From Chloroflexota bacterium (GTDB lineage Bacteria; Chloroflexota; Anaerolineae; Anaerolineales; Anaerolineaceae), in NCBI GenBank assembly GCA_023381565.1, contig JAMCRR010000037.1, forward strand, positions 1 through 50,160: a stretch of 50,160 nucleotides of DNA. The letters run 5' to 3'. The first letter of the stretch is position 1, and each line of letters opens with the position of its first letter. Position numbers and translations under genes: made by a program. The notes below the pieces were generated by a model. That model saw only the letters and a program-made list of their open reading frames with translations, made no database searches and was not told the DNA's origin. Of the stretch, positions 15,671-24,825 are shown piece by piece.

Positions 15671-17218
15671 ATGCTGCCGTCAACGAAGCAGATGGGGAAA
15701 GAAACCCGGGATAGAGGAAGTATTTTTGCGTTTGTGCTGGTGGTGATCATGGGAGCCGCCTTTGTGGTTCCCGGGTCTATCATTGCCGGAGCCACCCTTT
15801 ATTATCAATATTACGGGCTGATTGTACCGGGGATATCCTTCCAGGGAATTGATTTAAGCGGTAAGACCGAGGCCCAGGCTGCCCAGGAAATTGACCGGGT
15901 TTGGAATCTCGATCGGCAGATGACGGTCAGTGATGGAACGCAGACGTGGTCGACTACGCCGGGTTTCTTTGGCCTGTATGTCGATGCGCTGGCGATCGCC
16001 AAGCAAGCATACGATATCGGTCGAGGACCGGATGGACTGGATGAGATGACCAGGCTCTTGCATGAGCGGCAGAGAGAAGTATCGCCGGTCATCGTCGCTA
16101 ACCTGCAAGCCGGCAGTGATAATCTGCAGCGTTGGGCGCAGGTGTTGAATCAACCCGCTAAGGACGCCGAGCTGAGCATCTCAAATGGGCAGGTGACGGC
16201 GACCGCCAGTCAAACCGGCAACGCGGTGGATATTCAAAAGACGCTGGCGGAGGTGGGCGCTAATCCCTGGGGGGTGATGAAACGCGGCAGCCTGACCCTG
16301 TATCGTGACCCGGTATCGCCTGATCTGGCAGATGTATCTACCGAGGCGGCACAGGCAAAGTCTTTGCTGAGCCTGCATCTCGGCATTCAAATGTATGACC
16401 CGATCACTGACGAGCATCTCCAGTGGGAAATCCCCCAGCAAACGCTGGCCGGGTGGGTAAAAGCCGTGCGAATCGAAGGTGCCTACCAGGTCTCCCTGGA
16501 TGAGGGGGCTTTGGCAGCCTATCTCCAGGACTTACCCAACCAGAGCGAGATGCTCGGGTTGGGCAAGGATCGCGTCGTTGAGCCCCTGGCTGACCCTGCC
16601 GGGGCTGCGAATGACCTGCTGCAGGGTAAGCCGGTGCTCTTTATGGTGCGCCACCTGCCTACCGAATATATTGCCAAAGCCGGCGATACCCTTTTCGGAA
16701 TCGCCTGGAAAGTCGGCATTACCTATTGGAGGATGCAGAAAGCCAACCCCAACCTGGGGACAGGCGGGCTGAGCGCCGGTCAGAAAGTGATTGTGCCGTC
16801 CCCTAACGACCAGCTTCCCTTGCCGGTGGTGCCTAATAAGCGCATCGTGATCAGCCTCCCCAAGCAGCACATGTGGATCTACCAGGACGGCGCTCAGATC
16901 AAAGATTTTGTGGTCAGCACCGGCATGACCAATTCTGCAACCCAGCCGGGCGTATTCCAGGTGTTTGAGCACGATCCGAATGCCTATGCCTCGCAGTGGG
17001 ATCTGCAGATGCCCTACTGGTTGGGAATTTACGAGGTATCGCCCAGCGGCGTGACGAACGGCATCCACGAGCTGCCCATTCTTTCCAATGGCGCCAGGCT
17101 GTGGGCCAGCGTGCTCGGGCGCCCCGCATCTTACGGCTGCATCATCCTGGGGATTGGCCCGGCTGAATGGGTGTATAACTGGGCTGAAGATGGCGTGGTG
17201 GTCGAGATCGATCGATAA
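15671..17218 (+). CDS. L,D-transpeptidase with LysM domain (YkuD family)
   Basis: A cell-wall or envelope enzyme of 515 residues. One membrane helix near residues 18-45 anchors it with the rest outside. The middle region (about 55-330) resembles repeated peptidoglycan-binding domains found before YkuD domains. A LysM domain spans about 331-378 (YIAKAGDTLFGIAWK). The YkuD catalytic domain starts at about 390 and ends with the nucleophile C490 in SYGCI and a preceding HELP His. Chloroflexota are thought to have thin or unusual envelopes, so the substrate is uncertain. It is monocistronic and convergent with lysS. Confidence 0.9.
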   Translation: MLPSTKQMGKETRDRGSIFAFVLVVIMGAAFVVPGSIIAGATLYYQYYGLIVPGISFQGIDLSGKTEAQAAQEIDRVWNLDRQMTVSDGTQTWSTTPGFFGLYVDALAIAKQAYDIGRGPDGLDEMTRLLHERQREVSPVIVANLQAGSDNLQRWAQVLNQPAKDAELSISNGQVTATASQTGNAVDIQKTLAEVGANPWGVMKRGSLTLYRDPVSPDLADVSTEAAQAKSLLSLHLGIQMYDPITDEHLQWEIPQQTLAGWVKAVRIEGAYQVSLDEGALAAYLQDLPNQSEMLGLGKDRVVEPLADPAGAANDLLQGKPVLFMVRHLPTEYIAKAGDTLFGIAWKVGITYWRMQKANPNLGTGGLSAGQKVIVPSPNDQLPLPVVPNKRIVISLPKQHMWIYQDGAQIKDFVVSTGMTNSATQPGVFQVFEHDPNAYASQWDLQMPYWLGIYEVSPSGVTNGIHELPILSNGARLWASVLGRPASYGCIILGIGPAEWVYNWAEDGVVVEIDR

Positions 17219-17255
17219 AACCGCCAGGGGAGGAACCCACAGGCGGCTGATTGTC

Positions 17256-18779
17256 TCAATCCTCTTCCCGGCTGCGCAAATGAGGGAATAGAATGACCTC
17301 CCGGATGCTGTGTTTATCGGTAAGCAGCATCGTCAGGCGGTCGATGCCCATACCAAAACCGCCGTTGGGGGGCATGCCGTAAGACATAGCCTGGATGTAA
17401 TCCTCGTCCAGAGGGTGGTGTTCTTCATCCTCGCTGGAATACTCACGGCCCATCTCCTCGAAACGGGCTTCTTGTTCGAGTGGGTCGTTCAGTTCAGTGA
17501 AGGCGTTGCACAGCTCCATCCCGCCGACGAAACCCTCGAAGCGTTCTACCGTCTGGGGATCGCCGGGTTTGTTCTTCGCCAGGGGAGAGATGTCACGCGG
17601 GTAATCATATAGAAAGGTCGGCTGGATGAAGTTGGGTTCCAAATAATCGCCCAGCATGCCGTCGATCAGTTTGCCGCGCGTGGCGCCTGCCGCGGGGTGC
17701 AGGTCGTGGAGGCGCATGGCTTCGGCCAGGCTCTCGCCGGTGGGATAATCAGCGATGTCGATCCCCACAGCGTCGATTAATGCCTGCCGTAGACTGATCC
17801 GCTTCCAGGGGGGTGTAACATCGATTTCGTGTCCGTTGAAATTGAATACCCGGCTGCCCAGAACCTGCTCGCAGACGAAGACAATCATCTCTTCGGTAAA
17901 AGCCATATTGCTCTCAAAGTCGGCGTAGGCGGTGTAAAACTCGAGCTGGGTGAATTCGGGGTTATGCTTGAATGAGACCCCTTCGTTGCGAAAATCGCGA
18001 CCAATCTCGTATACGCGCTCCAGGCCACCCACCAGGAGCCGTTTCAGATATAACTCAAAAGAAATCCTCAGGTAAAGGTCTTGTTTGAGCTGGTTGTGGT
18101 GGGTGATAAAGGGCCGGGCCGCAGCGCCGCCGTAAATCGGCTGCAGAATGGGGGTTTCGACCTCGAGGAAGCCGCGCTCATCCAGGAACTGGCGTAGGGC
18201 TCTCACGATAGCTGCTCGCGTGCGGAAAATCTGGCGTACTTCAGGATTCACTGCCAGGTCGGCGTAGCGCTGGCGGAAACGGGTTTCAGGGTCGGAGAGC
18301 AGGGCATGGCGCACTACATCACCGTCAACTACCTCATCCTTCGCGGCCGGCAAGGGGGTGATGGCTTTTGCCAGCATTTGGAATTCTTTCACCTGGAGGG
18401 TAATCTCTCCGGTGCGAGTTCGAAACATCGTGCCGCTGGCCTGGATAAAATCGCCAAGGTCGAATTCACGCACGAAGAGATCCATCTTCTCTTGACCTAA
18501 CTCGTTGACCCGAAAGAGCAGCTGCACCCGCCCGGCGCCGTCTTCGATGTGGGCAAAGGCAATCTTACCCATTGGGCGGATGGCTCGCAAGCGTCCGGCT
18601 AAAGTGACTTCAACTTTCCCATCTGAGCTGGCTGCTTCAGCATCTTCGTAAGCCTGGATCGCCGCCGTGCTGGAGTGCGTGACCTGGGCGCGAGTGGGAT
18701 ATGGCTCGATTCCCTGGCTGCGCAGGCGCTGGATCTTCTCCAATCGTGCTCTTTCTAAAGATGTGAATTCTTTTTCCAT
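17256..18779 (-). CDS. lysS: Lysyl-tRNA synthetase, class II
   Basis: Charges tRNA-Lys. The 507-residue protein has an N-terminal OB-fold anticodon domain (about residues 58-140; VTLAGRLRAIRPMGKIAFAHI) and a class II catalytic core with motif 2 FRNEGVSFKHNPEFTQLE and motif 3 GFGMGIDRLTML near the C-terminus. Length and order are normal. The start at 18779 begins the usual charged helix. greA lies upstream on the same strand with a terminator-like hairpin in between. A matching tRNA-Lys(UUU) is at 3967-4038. Confidence 0.95.
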   Translation of the reverse strand: MEKEFTSLERARLEKIQRLRSQGIEPYPTRAQVTHSSTAAIQAYEDAEAASSDGKVEVTLAGRLRAIRPMGKIAFAHIEDGAGRVQLLFRVNELGQEKMDLFVREFDLGDFIQASGTMFRTRTGEITLQVKEFQMLAKAITPLPAAKDEVVDGDVVRHALLSDPETRFRQRYADLAVNPEVRQIFRTRAAIVRALRQFLDERGFLEVETPILQPIYGGAAARPFITHHNQLKQDLYLRISFELYLKRLLVGGLERVYEIGRDFRNEGVSFKHNPEFTQLEFYTAYADFESNMAFTEEMIVFVCEQVLGSRVFNFNGHEIDVTPPWKRISLRQALIDAVGIDIADYPTGESLAEAMRLHDLHPAAGATRGKLIDGMLGDYLEPNFIQPTFLYDYPRDISPLAKNKPGDPQTVERFEGFVGGMELCNAFTELNDPLEQEARFEEMGREYSSEDEEHHPLDEDYIQAMSYGMPPNGGFGMGIDRLTMLLTDKHSIREVILFPHLRSREED

Positions 18780-18809
18780 GGCAATTATCTTTCGTGATTT
18801 TTATTAAGT

Positions 18810-18844
18810 AAAAGCCCCGCCGCAGAAACACATCTGGGCGGGGC
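18810..18844 (-). terminator. Terminator between greA and lysS
   Basis: On the minus strand GCCCCGCC (18844-18837) pairs with GGCGGGGC (18821-18814) across a 15-base loop and is followed by TTTTAC. It should end greA transcription, although partial read-through into lysS is possible as no clear lysS promoter is seen. Confidence 0.65.
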
Positions 18845-18863
18845 GGGAGGCCGTGCCCCAGGA

Positions 18864-19325
18864 TCACTCAACCTTTAAGATTGTAACCGAAAAAGAACCG
18901 GCCGGAGCATCTACCTGGACCTGATCGCCATCTTTGTGGGTCAATAAAGCCCGACCCAGCGGAGATTCGTTCGAAATCCTGCCCGCGCGCGGGTTTGCTT
19001 CGGCCGCGCCGACAATGGTATAAATTTCCGGATCATTACCTTCTTCTTGGATGGTCACCTTAGAGCCGATCTGAACAACCTCGGCATTTTCAGTTTCCGA
19101 AATCACCCGCGCAGTCGCCAGGAGGATTTCCAGTTCTTTGATCCGCCCCTCGACGAAAGCCTGTTCGTTCTTCGCGGCTTCGTACTCGGCGTTTTCGATC
19201 AGTTCTCCTCCCTCCATCGCTTCGTGCAGGCGGTTGGCGATTTCTTGGCGCTTCTGCGTGCGCAGAAACTCAAGTTCGTCTTGCAGTTTTGTATAACCCT
19301 CACGGGTCAGGAATGAGGTTGGCAT
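18864..19325 (-). CDS. greA: Transcription elongation factor GreA
   Basis: Rescues backtracked RNA polymerase by stimulating transcript cleavage. The 153 residues have the N-terminal coiled coil (about 1-75) with the tip region ENAEYEAAKNEQ that carries the acidic residues entering the polymerase channel, and the C-terminal FKBP-like domain (about 80-153; GSKVTIQEEGNDPEIYTIVG and SPLGRALL). AAGGA precedes the ATG. A leader of about 110 bases contains a terminator/antiterminator pair, so greA is probably attenuated. lysS follows downstream. Confidence 0.95.
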   Translation of the reverse strand: MPTSFLTREGYTKLQDELEFLRTQKRQEIANRLHEAMEGGELIENAEYEAAKNEQAFVEGRIKELEILLATARVISETENAEVVQIGSKVTIQEEGNDPEIYTIVGAAEANPRAGRISNESPLGRALLTHKDGDQVQVDAPAGSFSVTILKVE

Positions 19326-19382
19326 ATCTTTTTCCTTATCCCATTGTTACAGTATTACCGGATGATTCCACCCCAGTAGAAC

Positions 19383-19438
19383 AAAAAACTTCAGAAACGC
19401 AAACAGCGCTCTGAAGGATTGTCCTTCTTCAACGCTGT
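19383..19438 (-). promoter_or_regulatory. Attenuator-like leader of greA
   Basis: On the minus strand two exclusive folds overlap. Antiterminator: ACAGCG (19438-19433) with CGCTGT (19408-19403), enclosing GAAGGA/TCCTTC (19427-19422 with 19418-19413). Terminator: CTTCAGA (19416-19410) with TCTGAAG (19395-19389) followed by six T (19388-19383). The shared bases mean only one can form. E. coli greA also has an attenuated leader (GraL), but homology is not implied. Confidence 0.6.
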
Positions 19439-19444
19439 GGAGAT

Positions 19445-19473
19445 ATCATATCATAGATTATTCTTGATTGCAA
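19445..19473 (-). promoter_or_regulatory. Promoter of greA
   Basis: On the minus strand TTGCAA (19473-19468), 17-base spacer, TATGAT (19450-19445). The start near 19438 coincides with the first base of the antiterminator arm. Confidence 0.65.
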
Positions 19474-19544
19474 GCAACCCGGCGGCGCCACAACTTGCCG
19501 CTCTTGATTTTTTTGCATTTTTTGAGGTGGCAATGGCATCCCTA

Positions 19545-20936
19545 TCACTTCCGTGATTGCAGGAATGCCACCAGATCGCTTAATTCCTGGGAGGTCAGCG
19601 AACCGCCAAAAGCCGGCATATTAACGCCGCCATTTACGATACGGATGATAATATCGTTTTTCGTCAGCCGGGTCCCAACCGTCGTCAGATTTGGCCCGCG
19701 CGAGCCGCCCTGTCCCGAGATCATATGACAGTATTCGCAGCCCTTTTCGTAGAAGAGCTGCGCGCCTTGATAGACTGGCCCGCTGCTTGTGCCAATGATG
19801 CTGACCGGCAAGGGTTTGGCGGCAAAATCGGGAGACCACGGTGCTTGCGCCCCCGCAATTGTCATGCTGGCGACCATAACCACGATGATGATAACGATCC
19901 CCACCGCCCATGGGCGGCGCAGAGGGCTGCGCTCACCTTTATTGGAGAAGAAGGGGGTCAATACAAAAATGCCTATGCCGAGAAGGGGCAGCAAAAAAAT
20001 GGCCACATTTTCTATGGCGGGCGGCATGAGGGCGAATAAAGCAAAAACCCACAACAGGTACCAGTCGGGGCGGGGGACTGCCCCCACGATGCTGGGATTG
20101 GGCGGCAGGCTCAGTGCAGGCGCACCCACGATAATAGCGAGAACGACGACGACAATTGTAGCTAAGGTGGAAAAGATGGCGTCTTTCCAGGCGGCATCGG
20201 GCCAGAACGGAACACCGCGGTCTTTGAGCATTTGGGAATATTCCGTCCGGTAAGTTTTAGGAGAAACTGGCTTACCCGGCTTGGCGGGTTCTGAAATGCC
20301 GTGATAGATCACCAGGAAGAGGTGTAAGCCGAGGAGGGCGAAGATGAGAGCTGGAACAAAGAAAACGTGGAACGCATAAAAACGGCTGAGGGTGGCCCCG
20401 CCGACATTTTCTCCCCCGAGGAGAAAATATGCCAAACTCTTACCAATGAGCGGGATGCGCCCGGCCTGTTCGGCGGCCACGATCGCAGTCCACACTGCAG
20501 TTTGGTCCCAGCGCAGGAGCTGCCCGGTAAAACCCATGGTCACGGTCAATAACAGGAGGACGGTGCCGGAAATCCAATTCAGCTCACGGGGGTATTTAAA
20601 GGCTCCGGTGAGAAAAGTACGGATAGCGTGAGCTCCAACGAAAAGGATCATGGCGGAGGCGCTGAAGAAATGGATGCCTCGTAACACCGAACCAAAGGCC
20701 GCGTTATTGGTGATGAATTGGAGGCTGTTATATGCTTCTGCCGCAGAAGGAACATACATTAACGCTAACGCGATGCCGGTTAATACCTGGATGGTGAAAG
20801 AGATCAGCGTGGCACTGCCTAAGACGTACTCCCAACCCAGACGGGGAGGCACCGGGTGCCGGATGACCGGTAGAAGCGTCCCGGAGAACCCGGCGCGATC
20901 ATCAAATTCGTTCCACAATCGTATGAACAGCGACAT
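19545..20936 (-). CDS. Cytochrome b (b6/subunit IV type) fused to a cytochrome c domain
   Basis: Quinol-oxidising membrane subunit of a bc-type complex. The 463 residues have eight or so membrane helices. Haem ligand His pairs are 14 apart (IHFFSASAMILFVGAHA) and 15 apart (FHVFFVPALIFALLGLH); the 15 spacing is that of b6-type proteins. PDWY near residue 285 is the quinol-site PEWY equivalent. After the last helices a C-terminal mono-haem cytochrome c domain has CEYCH and the distal ligand Met in NMPAFGG. The start at 20936 has AGGAGGG upstream. It is the last gene of the oxidase operon. The fused c domain likely hands electrons to the oxidase directly. Confidence 0.9.
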   Translation of the reverse strand: MSLFIRLWNEFDDRAGFSGTLLPVIRHPVPPRLGWEYVLGSATLISFTIQVLTGIALALMYVPSAAEAYNSLQFITNNAAFGSVLRGIHFFSASAMILFVGAHAIRTFLTGAFKYPRELNWISGTVLLLLTVTMGFTGQLLRWDQTAVWTAIVAAEQAGRIPLIGKSLAYFLLGGENVGGATLSRFYAFHVFFVPALIFALLGLHLFLVIYHGISEPAKPGKPVSPKTYRTEYSQMLKDRGVPFWPDAAWKDAIFSTLATIVVVVLAIIVGAPALSLPPNPSIVGAVPRPDWYLLWVFALFALMPPAIENVAIFLLPLLGIGIFVLTPFFSNKGERSPLRRPWAVGIVIIIVVMVASMTIAGAQAPWSPDFAAKPLPVSIIGTSSGPVYQGAQLFYEKGCEYCHMISGQGGSRGPNLTTVGTRLTKNDIIIRIVNGGVNMPAFGGSLTSQELSDLVAFLQSRK

Positions 20937-20949
20937 GCTGGCCCTCCTA

Positions 20950-21492
20950 TCAGGGAAGCGAGAAAGGAGCGGTAATCGGCACAGGGCTGGCCTGGATTTC
21001 AACCTGTCCGTTATTGACACGTACCGGATATCTGGGCAGTGGCAGTGGAGGCGGTCCTGCGACCACCTCGCCATTTTTGTTATACACGCCGCCGTGGCAA
21101 GGACACATAAATAGCTGGGAACCCGCTACCCATCTCACCGGGCAACCCAGGTGGGTGCAGTTGACTGAGAACGCCGTAAACTGAGTCTCGCTGTCACGGC
21201 GAAGCCAGGCAGCCGAATTTGCCGTAACCCCCGACCAGGAAAGAGGGTTCGCATCGACAAAGGATACGTCGGTGGTGGAGCCAATTGGAAATTTATCTAC
21301 GGCTCCAACAGGTCTCCATACCGGGGTGAATTTGCGTATCAGCGGTTCAAAGAGGAAACCAATAAAAGGGATGCCCATGAGTACACCCCCAACCGCAAGC
21401 AAAGCCAGGATTAGCCGGTTGAAGAATTGGCGGCGGGAAATCAATTCCGGATTGGGAGGAATGTTCGTTTGCTCAGAGGGTTCCTCACTCAT
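20950..21492 (-). CDS. Rieske iron-sulfur protein of a bc complex
   Basis: Carries electrons from quinol to cytochrome c. The 180 residues have an N-terminal RRQFFNRLIL twin-arginine-like signal and membrane anchor (residues about 19-45), then the Rieske fold with CTHLGC and CPCHGG providing two Cys and two His for the [2Fe-2S] cluster. The start has AGGAGC. It overlaps the upstream small membrane gene by eight bases and ends 13 bases before the cytochrome b/c start, so all three are co-translated. Confidence 0.93.
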   Translation of the reverse strand: MSEEPSEQTNIPPNPELISRRQFFNRLILALLAVGGVLMGIPFIGFLFEPLIRKFTPVWRPVGAVDKFPIGSTTDVSFVDANPLSWSGVTANSAAWLRRDSETQFTAFSVNCTHLGCPVRWVAGSQLFMCPCHGGVYNKNGEVVAGPPPLPLPRYPVRVNNGQVEIQASPVPITAPFSLP

Positions 21493-21733
21493 GTAAAATA
21501 GCTCCTATCCATCCGACTAAAGCGATCGTAATAAGAACTGCTCCGACCACAGACAGAATCCAGGATGAAATCAAGCCCCATAATAAAAAGACGATGCCAA
21601 AGGACATGATCATGGGGGTATAGGTTGGCTTGGGTAAGACTTCTGGTTTAGGGGCGCTCCACCCGGGTTTCCGTCCAGAAGTCTCTTCCAGGTGCTCGCC
21701 CTCAGGCTGCAGTTCTTGGTTCGCATCCCCCAT
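21485..21733 (-). CDS. Small membrane protein of the oxidase operon
   Basis: An 82-residue protein with an acidic, Pro-rich N-terminal half and two closely spaced membrane helices (PMIMSFGIVFLLWGLI and a second of VGAVLITIALVGWIGAIL). Position inside the oxidase operon suggests a subunit-IV-like oxidase component, but sequence alone does not prove this. The ATG at 21733 is chosen because AAGGAGGAG precedes it; an ATG at 21760 overlapping the ctaG stop lacks a binding site. It overlaps the Rieske gene by eight bases. Confidence 0.78.
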   Translation of the reverse strand: MGDANQELQPEGEHLEETSGRKPGWSAPKPEVLPKPTYTPMIMSFGIVFLLWGLISSWILSVVGAVLITIALVGWIGAILHE

Positions 21734-21759
21734 ATTCTCCTCCTTGGGTTCGATAGTCA

Positions 21760-22581
21760 TTATATTTCGGGATTCTGAGAATTCTCGAGATCTCCTCGAT
21801 CAGGCTGGCTGAACCAGCGTTCCAGGACGACGATCTGTGCTAACAAATACATGCCGCTCCCCGGTACCCACATAATCAGGCCGCCTATCTGCTGGTCAAC
21901 AGCTGGGGTGATGCCCCAGTCCTGACGGATAAGAGGAAGAATGCCCAGGGTATCCTCCGGTTGGAGGTAGTCGGGATATAGACCGGGTTTTGCGTACGTC
22001 AGAATCAACCCCAAGACGCTGCTGCCGGCCGCTGCTGCAAACAGATAGGTGATCGCTGCCATTGGGGGTAAACGATGGCTGACCAGTGGAGTGAAAATCG
22101 GCCACCAGAAAATTACAGCAGTAACTATAAAAGTCAGGTGCTCGAAGGCGTGGATATTTTCATTGGCTAAGGTGGCATTATAGAAAAGGGGAACGTGCCA
22201 GATATAGATCGTCCCGATACCCAGAAACCATGCCAGCAGTGGGCGGCGTAGAATCTTTTCGATGCGGTTGATCAGCGGGTATTCTAAGAGGCGAGCCGCG
22301 ACCTCTGCCGGTATCCCCAATATCAGCAGCGGTGAGGCGATCATAATCAATAACAGGTGCTGCACCATGTGAGCGCTGAACAGATACGTATCGGAAAGGA
22401 TATCGAGTGGGGAAAGCAACGCAATTAACAGGACGAGCATCCCGCTAAAGAAGAAAATTGCCTTCCGGGTCAGGTGGCCTCGAACTGCGTATAGGTATGC
22501 AGCCACCAGGGCTGCGCTCCCGATCAAAACTGAGGGATACCAGCTCCAATGCAAGAGCAAGGTGCGTAACATGGCGTTCAT
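21760..22581 (-). CDS. ctaG: Cytochrome c oxidase assembly factor CtaG (caa3 type)
   Basis: Integral membrane protein of the caa3-CtaG family needed for oxidase assembly, probably in copper delivery. The 273 residues form seven or more membrane helices with HMVQHLLLIMIASPLLILG, HLTFIVTAVIFWWPIF and conserved His residues as in the family. The start at 22581 overlaps the coxC stop as ATGA. A longer frame exists but would lie within coxC. It ends directly before the small membrane gene. Confidence 0.88.
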   Translation of the reverse strand: MNAMLRTLLLHWSWYPSVLIGSAALVAAYLYAVRGHLTRKAIFFFSGMLVLLIALLSPLDILSDTYLFSAHMVQHLLLIMIASPLLILGIPAEVAARLLEYPLINRIEKILRRPLLAWFLGIGTIYIWHVPLFYNATLANENIHAFEHLTFIVTAVIFWWPIFTPLVSHRLPPMAAITYLFAAAAGSSVLGLILTYAKPGLYPDYLQPEDTLGILPLIRQDWGITPAVDQQIGGLIMWVPGSGMYLLAQIVVLERWFSQPDRGDLENSQNPEI

Positions 22582-23144
22582 CGAATTAACAGAAGTAAAT
22601 ACACAATCGTAAAAATGATCACCCACACTGCGTCAACGAAATGCCAATACCAGGATATTACGGTAACGCCCACCGAGCCGGGTTCGGAATAGTGCCCTCG
22701 GAGCGCCAATCCAAGGACAATGGCAAGCATGATTAATCCGATCGTTACATGGACGCCATGGAAGCCCGTCAGGGTGAAGAAGGTTGTGCCAAACTGGTTT
22801 GTCGATATGCCAGTGCCCTGGCTGAAGAGGTGGCTCCATTCCAGGCTTTGCCCGAATAAGAAGATCACCCCAAAAAGGATAGTGATGATCAGCCAGAATC
22901 TCATGCGTTGCAAAGATCCCTGAACCTGGCTTTTTTCCGCCCGCCAAACGGTGAAGCTGCTTGAAAACAAGAATAGAGAAAAGATAAAGGTTCTACCCGG
23001 ATCCAGGCTGCTGGCAGCCGTAGGCCCACTGGTGATCGATGGCGGAAAGTAATGGAAATATACGTACGCCAGGATCAGCATAATGAAGAACACTGCTTCA
23101 GAAAGGATGAAAAAGATCATCCCAAGTTTGTTTTTATCCGTCAT
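22578..23144 (-). CDS. coxC: Cytochrome c oxidase subunit III
   Basis: Non-catalytic core subunit of the haem-copper oxidase. The 188 residues make five membrane helices with GMIFFILSEAVFFIMLI, the conserved FHGVHVTIGLIM and the terminal SWYWHFVDAVWVIIF, all standard for short, five-helix bacterial subunit III. The start at 23144 (MTDKNKLG) follows AGGAAG; upstream frame lies within coxA's end. It sits 19 bases after coxA and overlaps ctaG by four. Confidence 0.93.
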   Translation of the reverse strand: MTDKNKLGMIFFILSEAVFFIMLILAYVYFHYFPPSITSGPTAASSLDPGRTFIFSLFLFSSSFTVWRAEKSQVQGSLQRMRFWLIITILFGVIFLFGQSLEWSHLFSQGTGISTNQFGTTFFTLTGFHGVHVTIGLIMLAIVLGLALRGHYSEPGSVGVTVISWYWHFVDAVWVIIFTIVYLLLLIR

Positions 23145-23163
23145 AACTTCCTGCTCTCGTTGT

Positions 23164-24825
23164 TCAATCACCGGCGTGCTTCCAATCTGGATTCTCTGGG
23201 TGAACCAGGTCCCATAAAGGCCGCTGGCTGCGCACAGGGGGAATCTCGTCAAAGTTGTGTGGCGGCGGCGGAGAGGTTGTGGCCCATTCGAGTGTCCAGG
23301 CTTTCCAGGGGTTGTCGCCTGCGACTTTCCCTCTGCGCAGGCTGTAAGCCATATTCACGAGCAAAACCAGAATCCCTAACCCTAAAACAAATGCACCGAT
23401 GGTCGAGACCAGGTTGAGCGATGCCCACCCGGGAAGGTTGGGGTAGGTATAGATCCGACGCGACATACCCATCAGGCCGAGGATATGCTGGACGAAGAAG
23501 GTCATGTTAAAGCCGATAAAGGTCAGCCAGAAGTTCAACATCCCCAATCGTTCCGAGAGCATACGCCCGCTGATCTTAGGGAACCAGTAATACAGTCCGG
23601 CCATGAGGGCGAAGACGGTGCCTCCAAAGAGCACATAATGGAAATGGGCGACGACGTAGTAGGTATCCTCGACCTGCCAGTCGATCGGCACGGCGGCAAA
23701 TGAGACGCCGGTGATGCCGCCAATGGTGAACAACACCAAAAATGAGACCGCATAAGCCATGGATGTGGTGAAGCGTATCTTTCCCCCCCACATCGTGGCA
23801 ATCCAGTTGAAAATCTTGATCCCGGTCGGGACGGCGATCATGAAGCTGGCGGTTGCGAAAGCAATATCGAAGGGGTTGCCCAGCCCGACGGCAAACATGT
23901 GGTGAGCGTACACCAAAAAACTGAGCACGGCGATCGCTACCGATGATCCGGCAACAATCCCATAGCCGAAAATGTGTTTCCGAGAAAATACAGGGATTAC
24001 CTCAGAAATCATTCCCCAGGCGGGCAAGATCATGATGTAAACCTCGGGATGCCCGAAGGCCCAGAAATATTGCTCCCAAAGGATGGCAGAGCCGCCGGTT
24101 GCCGGGGTGAAAAAATTCCCATTTAGCAGACGGTCGATGATCAGCATCACCAATGAAGCGTTGAGGGGTGGCAAGGCAAATAAGATGATAAAGGAGTTTA
24201 CGAACACCATCCAGACGAACAAAGGCACACGCCGCAGCTTCATCCCTGGGGCGCGCAGTGTAAGAATGGTAACGATCAGGTTAATCCCCCCGGTGACCGT
24301 CCCGATGCCGATAGCTAGCAAACCCAGAGCCCAATAGTTCACGCCCGGCGTAGTAGAATACGGCAGCTCGCTGAGCGGCGCATAGCTGAACCAGCCGACG
24401 TCTGGAGCGCCACCGGCAAAAAAGCTGAAGTACAGGAATAGCCCGCCGAAAACCACCATCCAGAAGCTGAGCGCATTCAGCCGAGGGAAGGCAACATCGC
24501 GCGCGCCGATCATCAAGGGCACGAAATAAACGGCAAAACCAATCAGCGTGGGAACGACGACCAGGAAAATCATTGTCGTCCCATGCATGGTGAAGATCTG
24601 GTTATAGGCTGTGGGAGAGAGGAAGGTGTTGCGCGGTTGAGCGAGTTGGATGCGTATCAGCAGCGCTTCGATCCCGCCGATGAGGAAGAAGAAAAGCACC
24701 AATATAAAATACATGATGCCGATTACTTTATGATCGACTGAGGAGACCCATCCAAGCAAACCGGTATATTCTCCCGCCTCGGAGGCTGGATGGGCACTCT
24801 CTGCAGCAGTAGGTATTTCTGTCAT
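23164..24825 (-). CDS. coxA: Cytochrome c oxidase subunit I (A1 type)
   Basis: Catalytic subunit that reduces oxygen to water and pumps protons. The 553 residues have twelve membrane helices. HPEVY supplies the CuB His, cross-linked Tyr and the D-channel Glu; the HH pair is in YAHHMF; AHFHYV gives the haem a and a3 ligands. GARDVAFPRLN carries the D-channel Asp and Asn, and VPTGIKIFNW the K-channel Lys, so this is a type A1 enzyme. It overlaps coxB by four bases (ATGA). Confidence 0.97.
   Translation of the reverse strand: MTEIPTAAESAHPASEAGEYTGLLGWVSSVDHKVIGIMYFILVLFFFLIGGIEALLIRIQLAQPRNTFLSPTAYNQIFTMHGTTMIFLVVVPTLIGFAVYFVPLMIGARDVAFPRLNALSFWMVVFGGLFLYFSFFAGGAPDVGWFSYAPLSELPYSTTPGVNYWALGLLAIGIGTVTGGINLIVTILTLRAPGMKLRRVPLFVWMVFVNSFIILFALPPLNASLVMLIIDRLLNGNFFTPATGGSAILWEQYFWAFGHPEVYIMILPAWGMISEVIPVFSRKHIFGYGIVAGSSVAIAVLSFLVYAHHMFAVGLGNPFDIAFATASFMIAVPTGIKIFNWIATMWGGKIRFTTSMAYAVSFLVLFTIGGITGVSFAAVPIDWQVEDTYYVVAHFHYVLFGGTVFALMAGLYYWFPKISGRMLSERLGMLNFWLTFIGFNMTFFVQHILGLMGMSRRIYTYPNLPGWASLNLVSTIGAFVLGLGILVLLVNMAYSLRRGKVAGDNPWKAWTLEWATTSPPPPHNFDEIPPVRSQRPLWDLVHPENPDWKHAGD

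Noticed and set aside
18780-18863. T-box or riboswitch before lysS
   Set aside because: The gap is only 84 bases and holds a simple terminator hairpin; no T-box or lysine-riboswitch core is visible.
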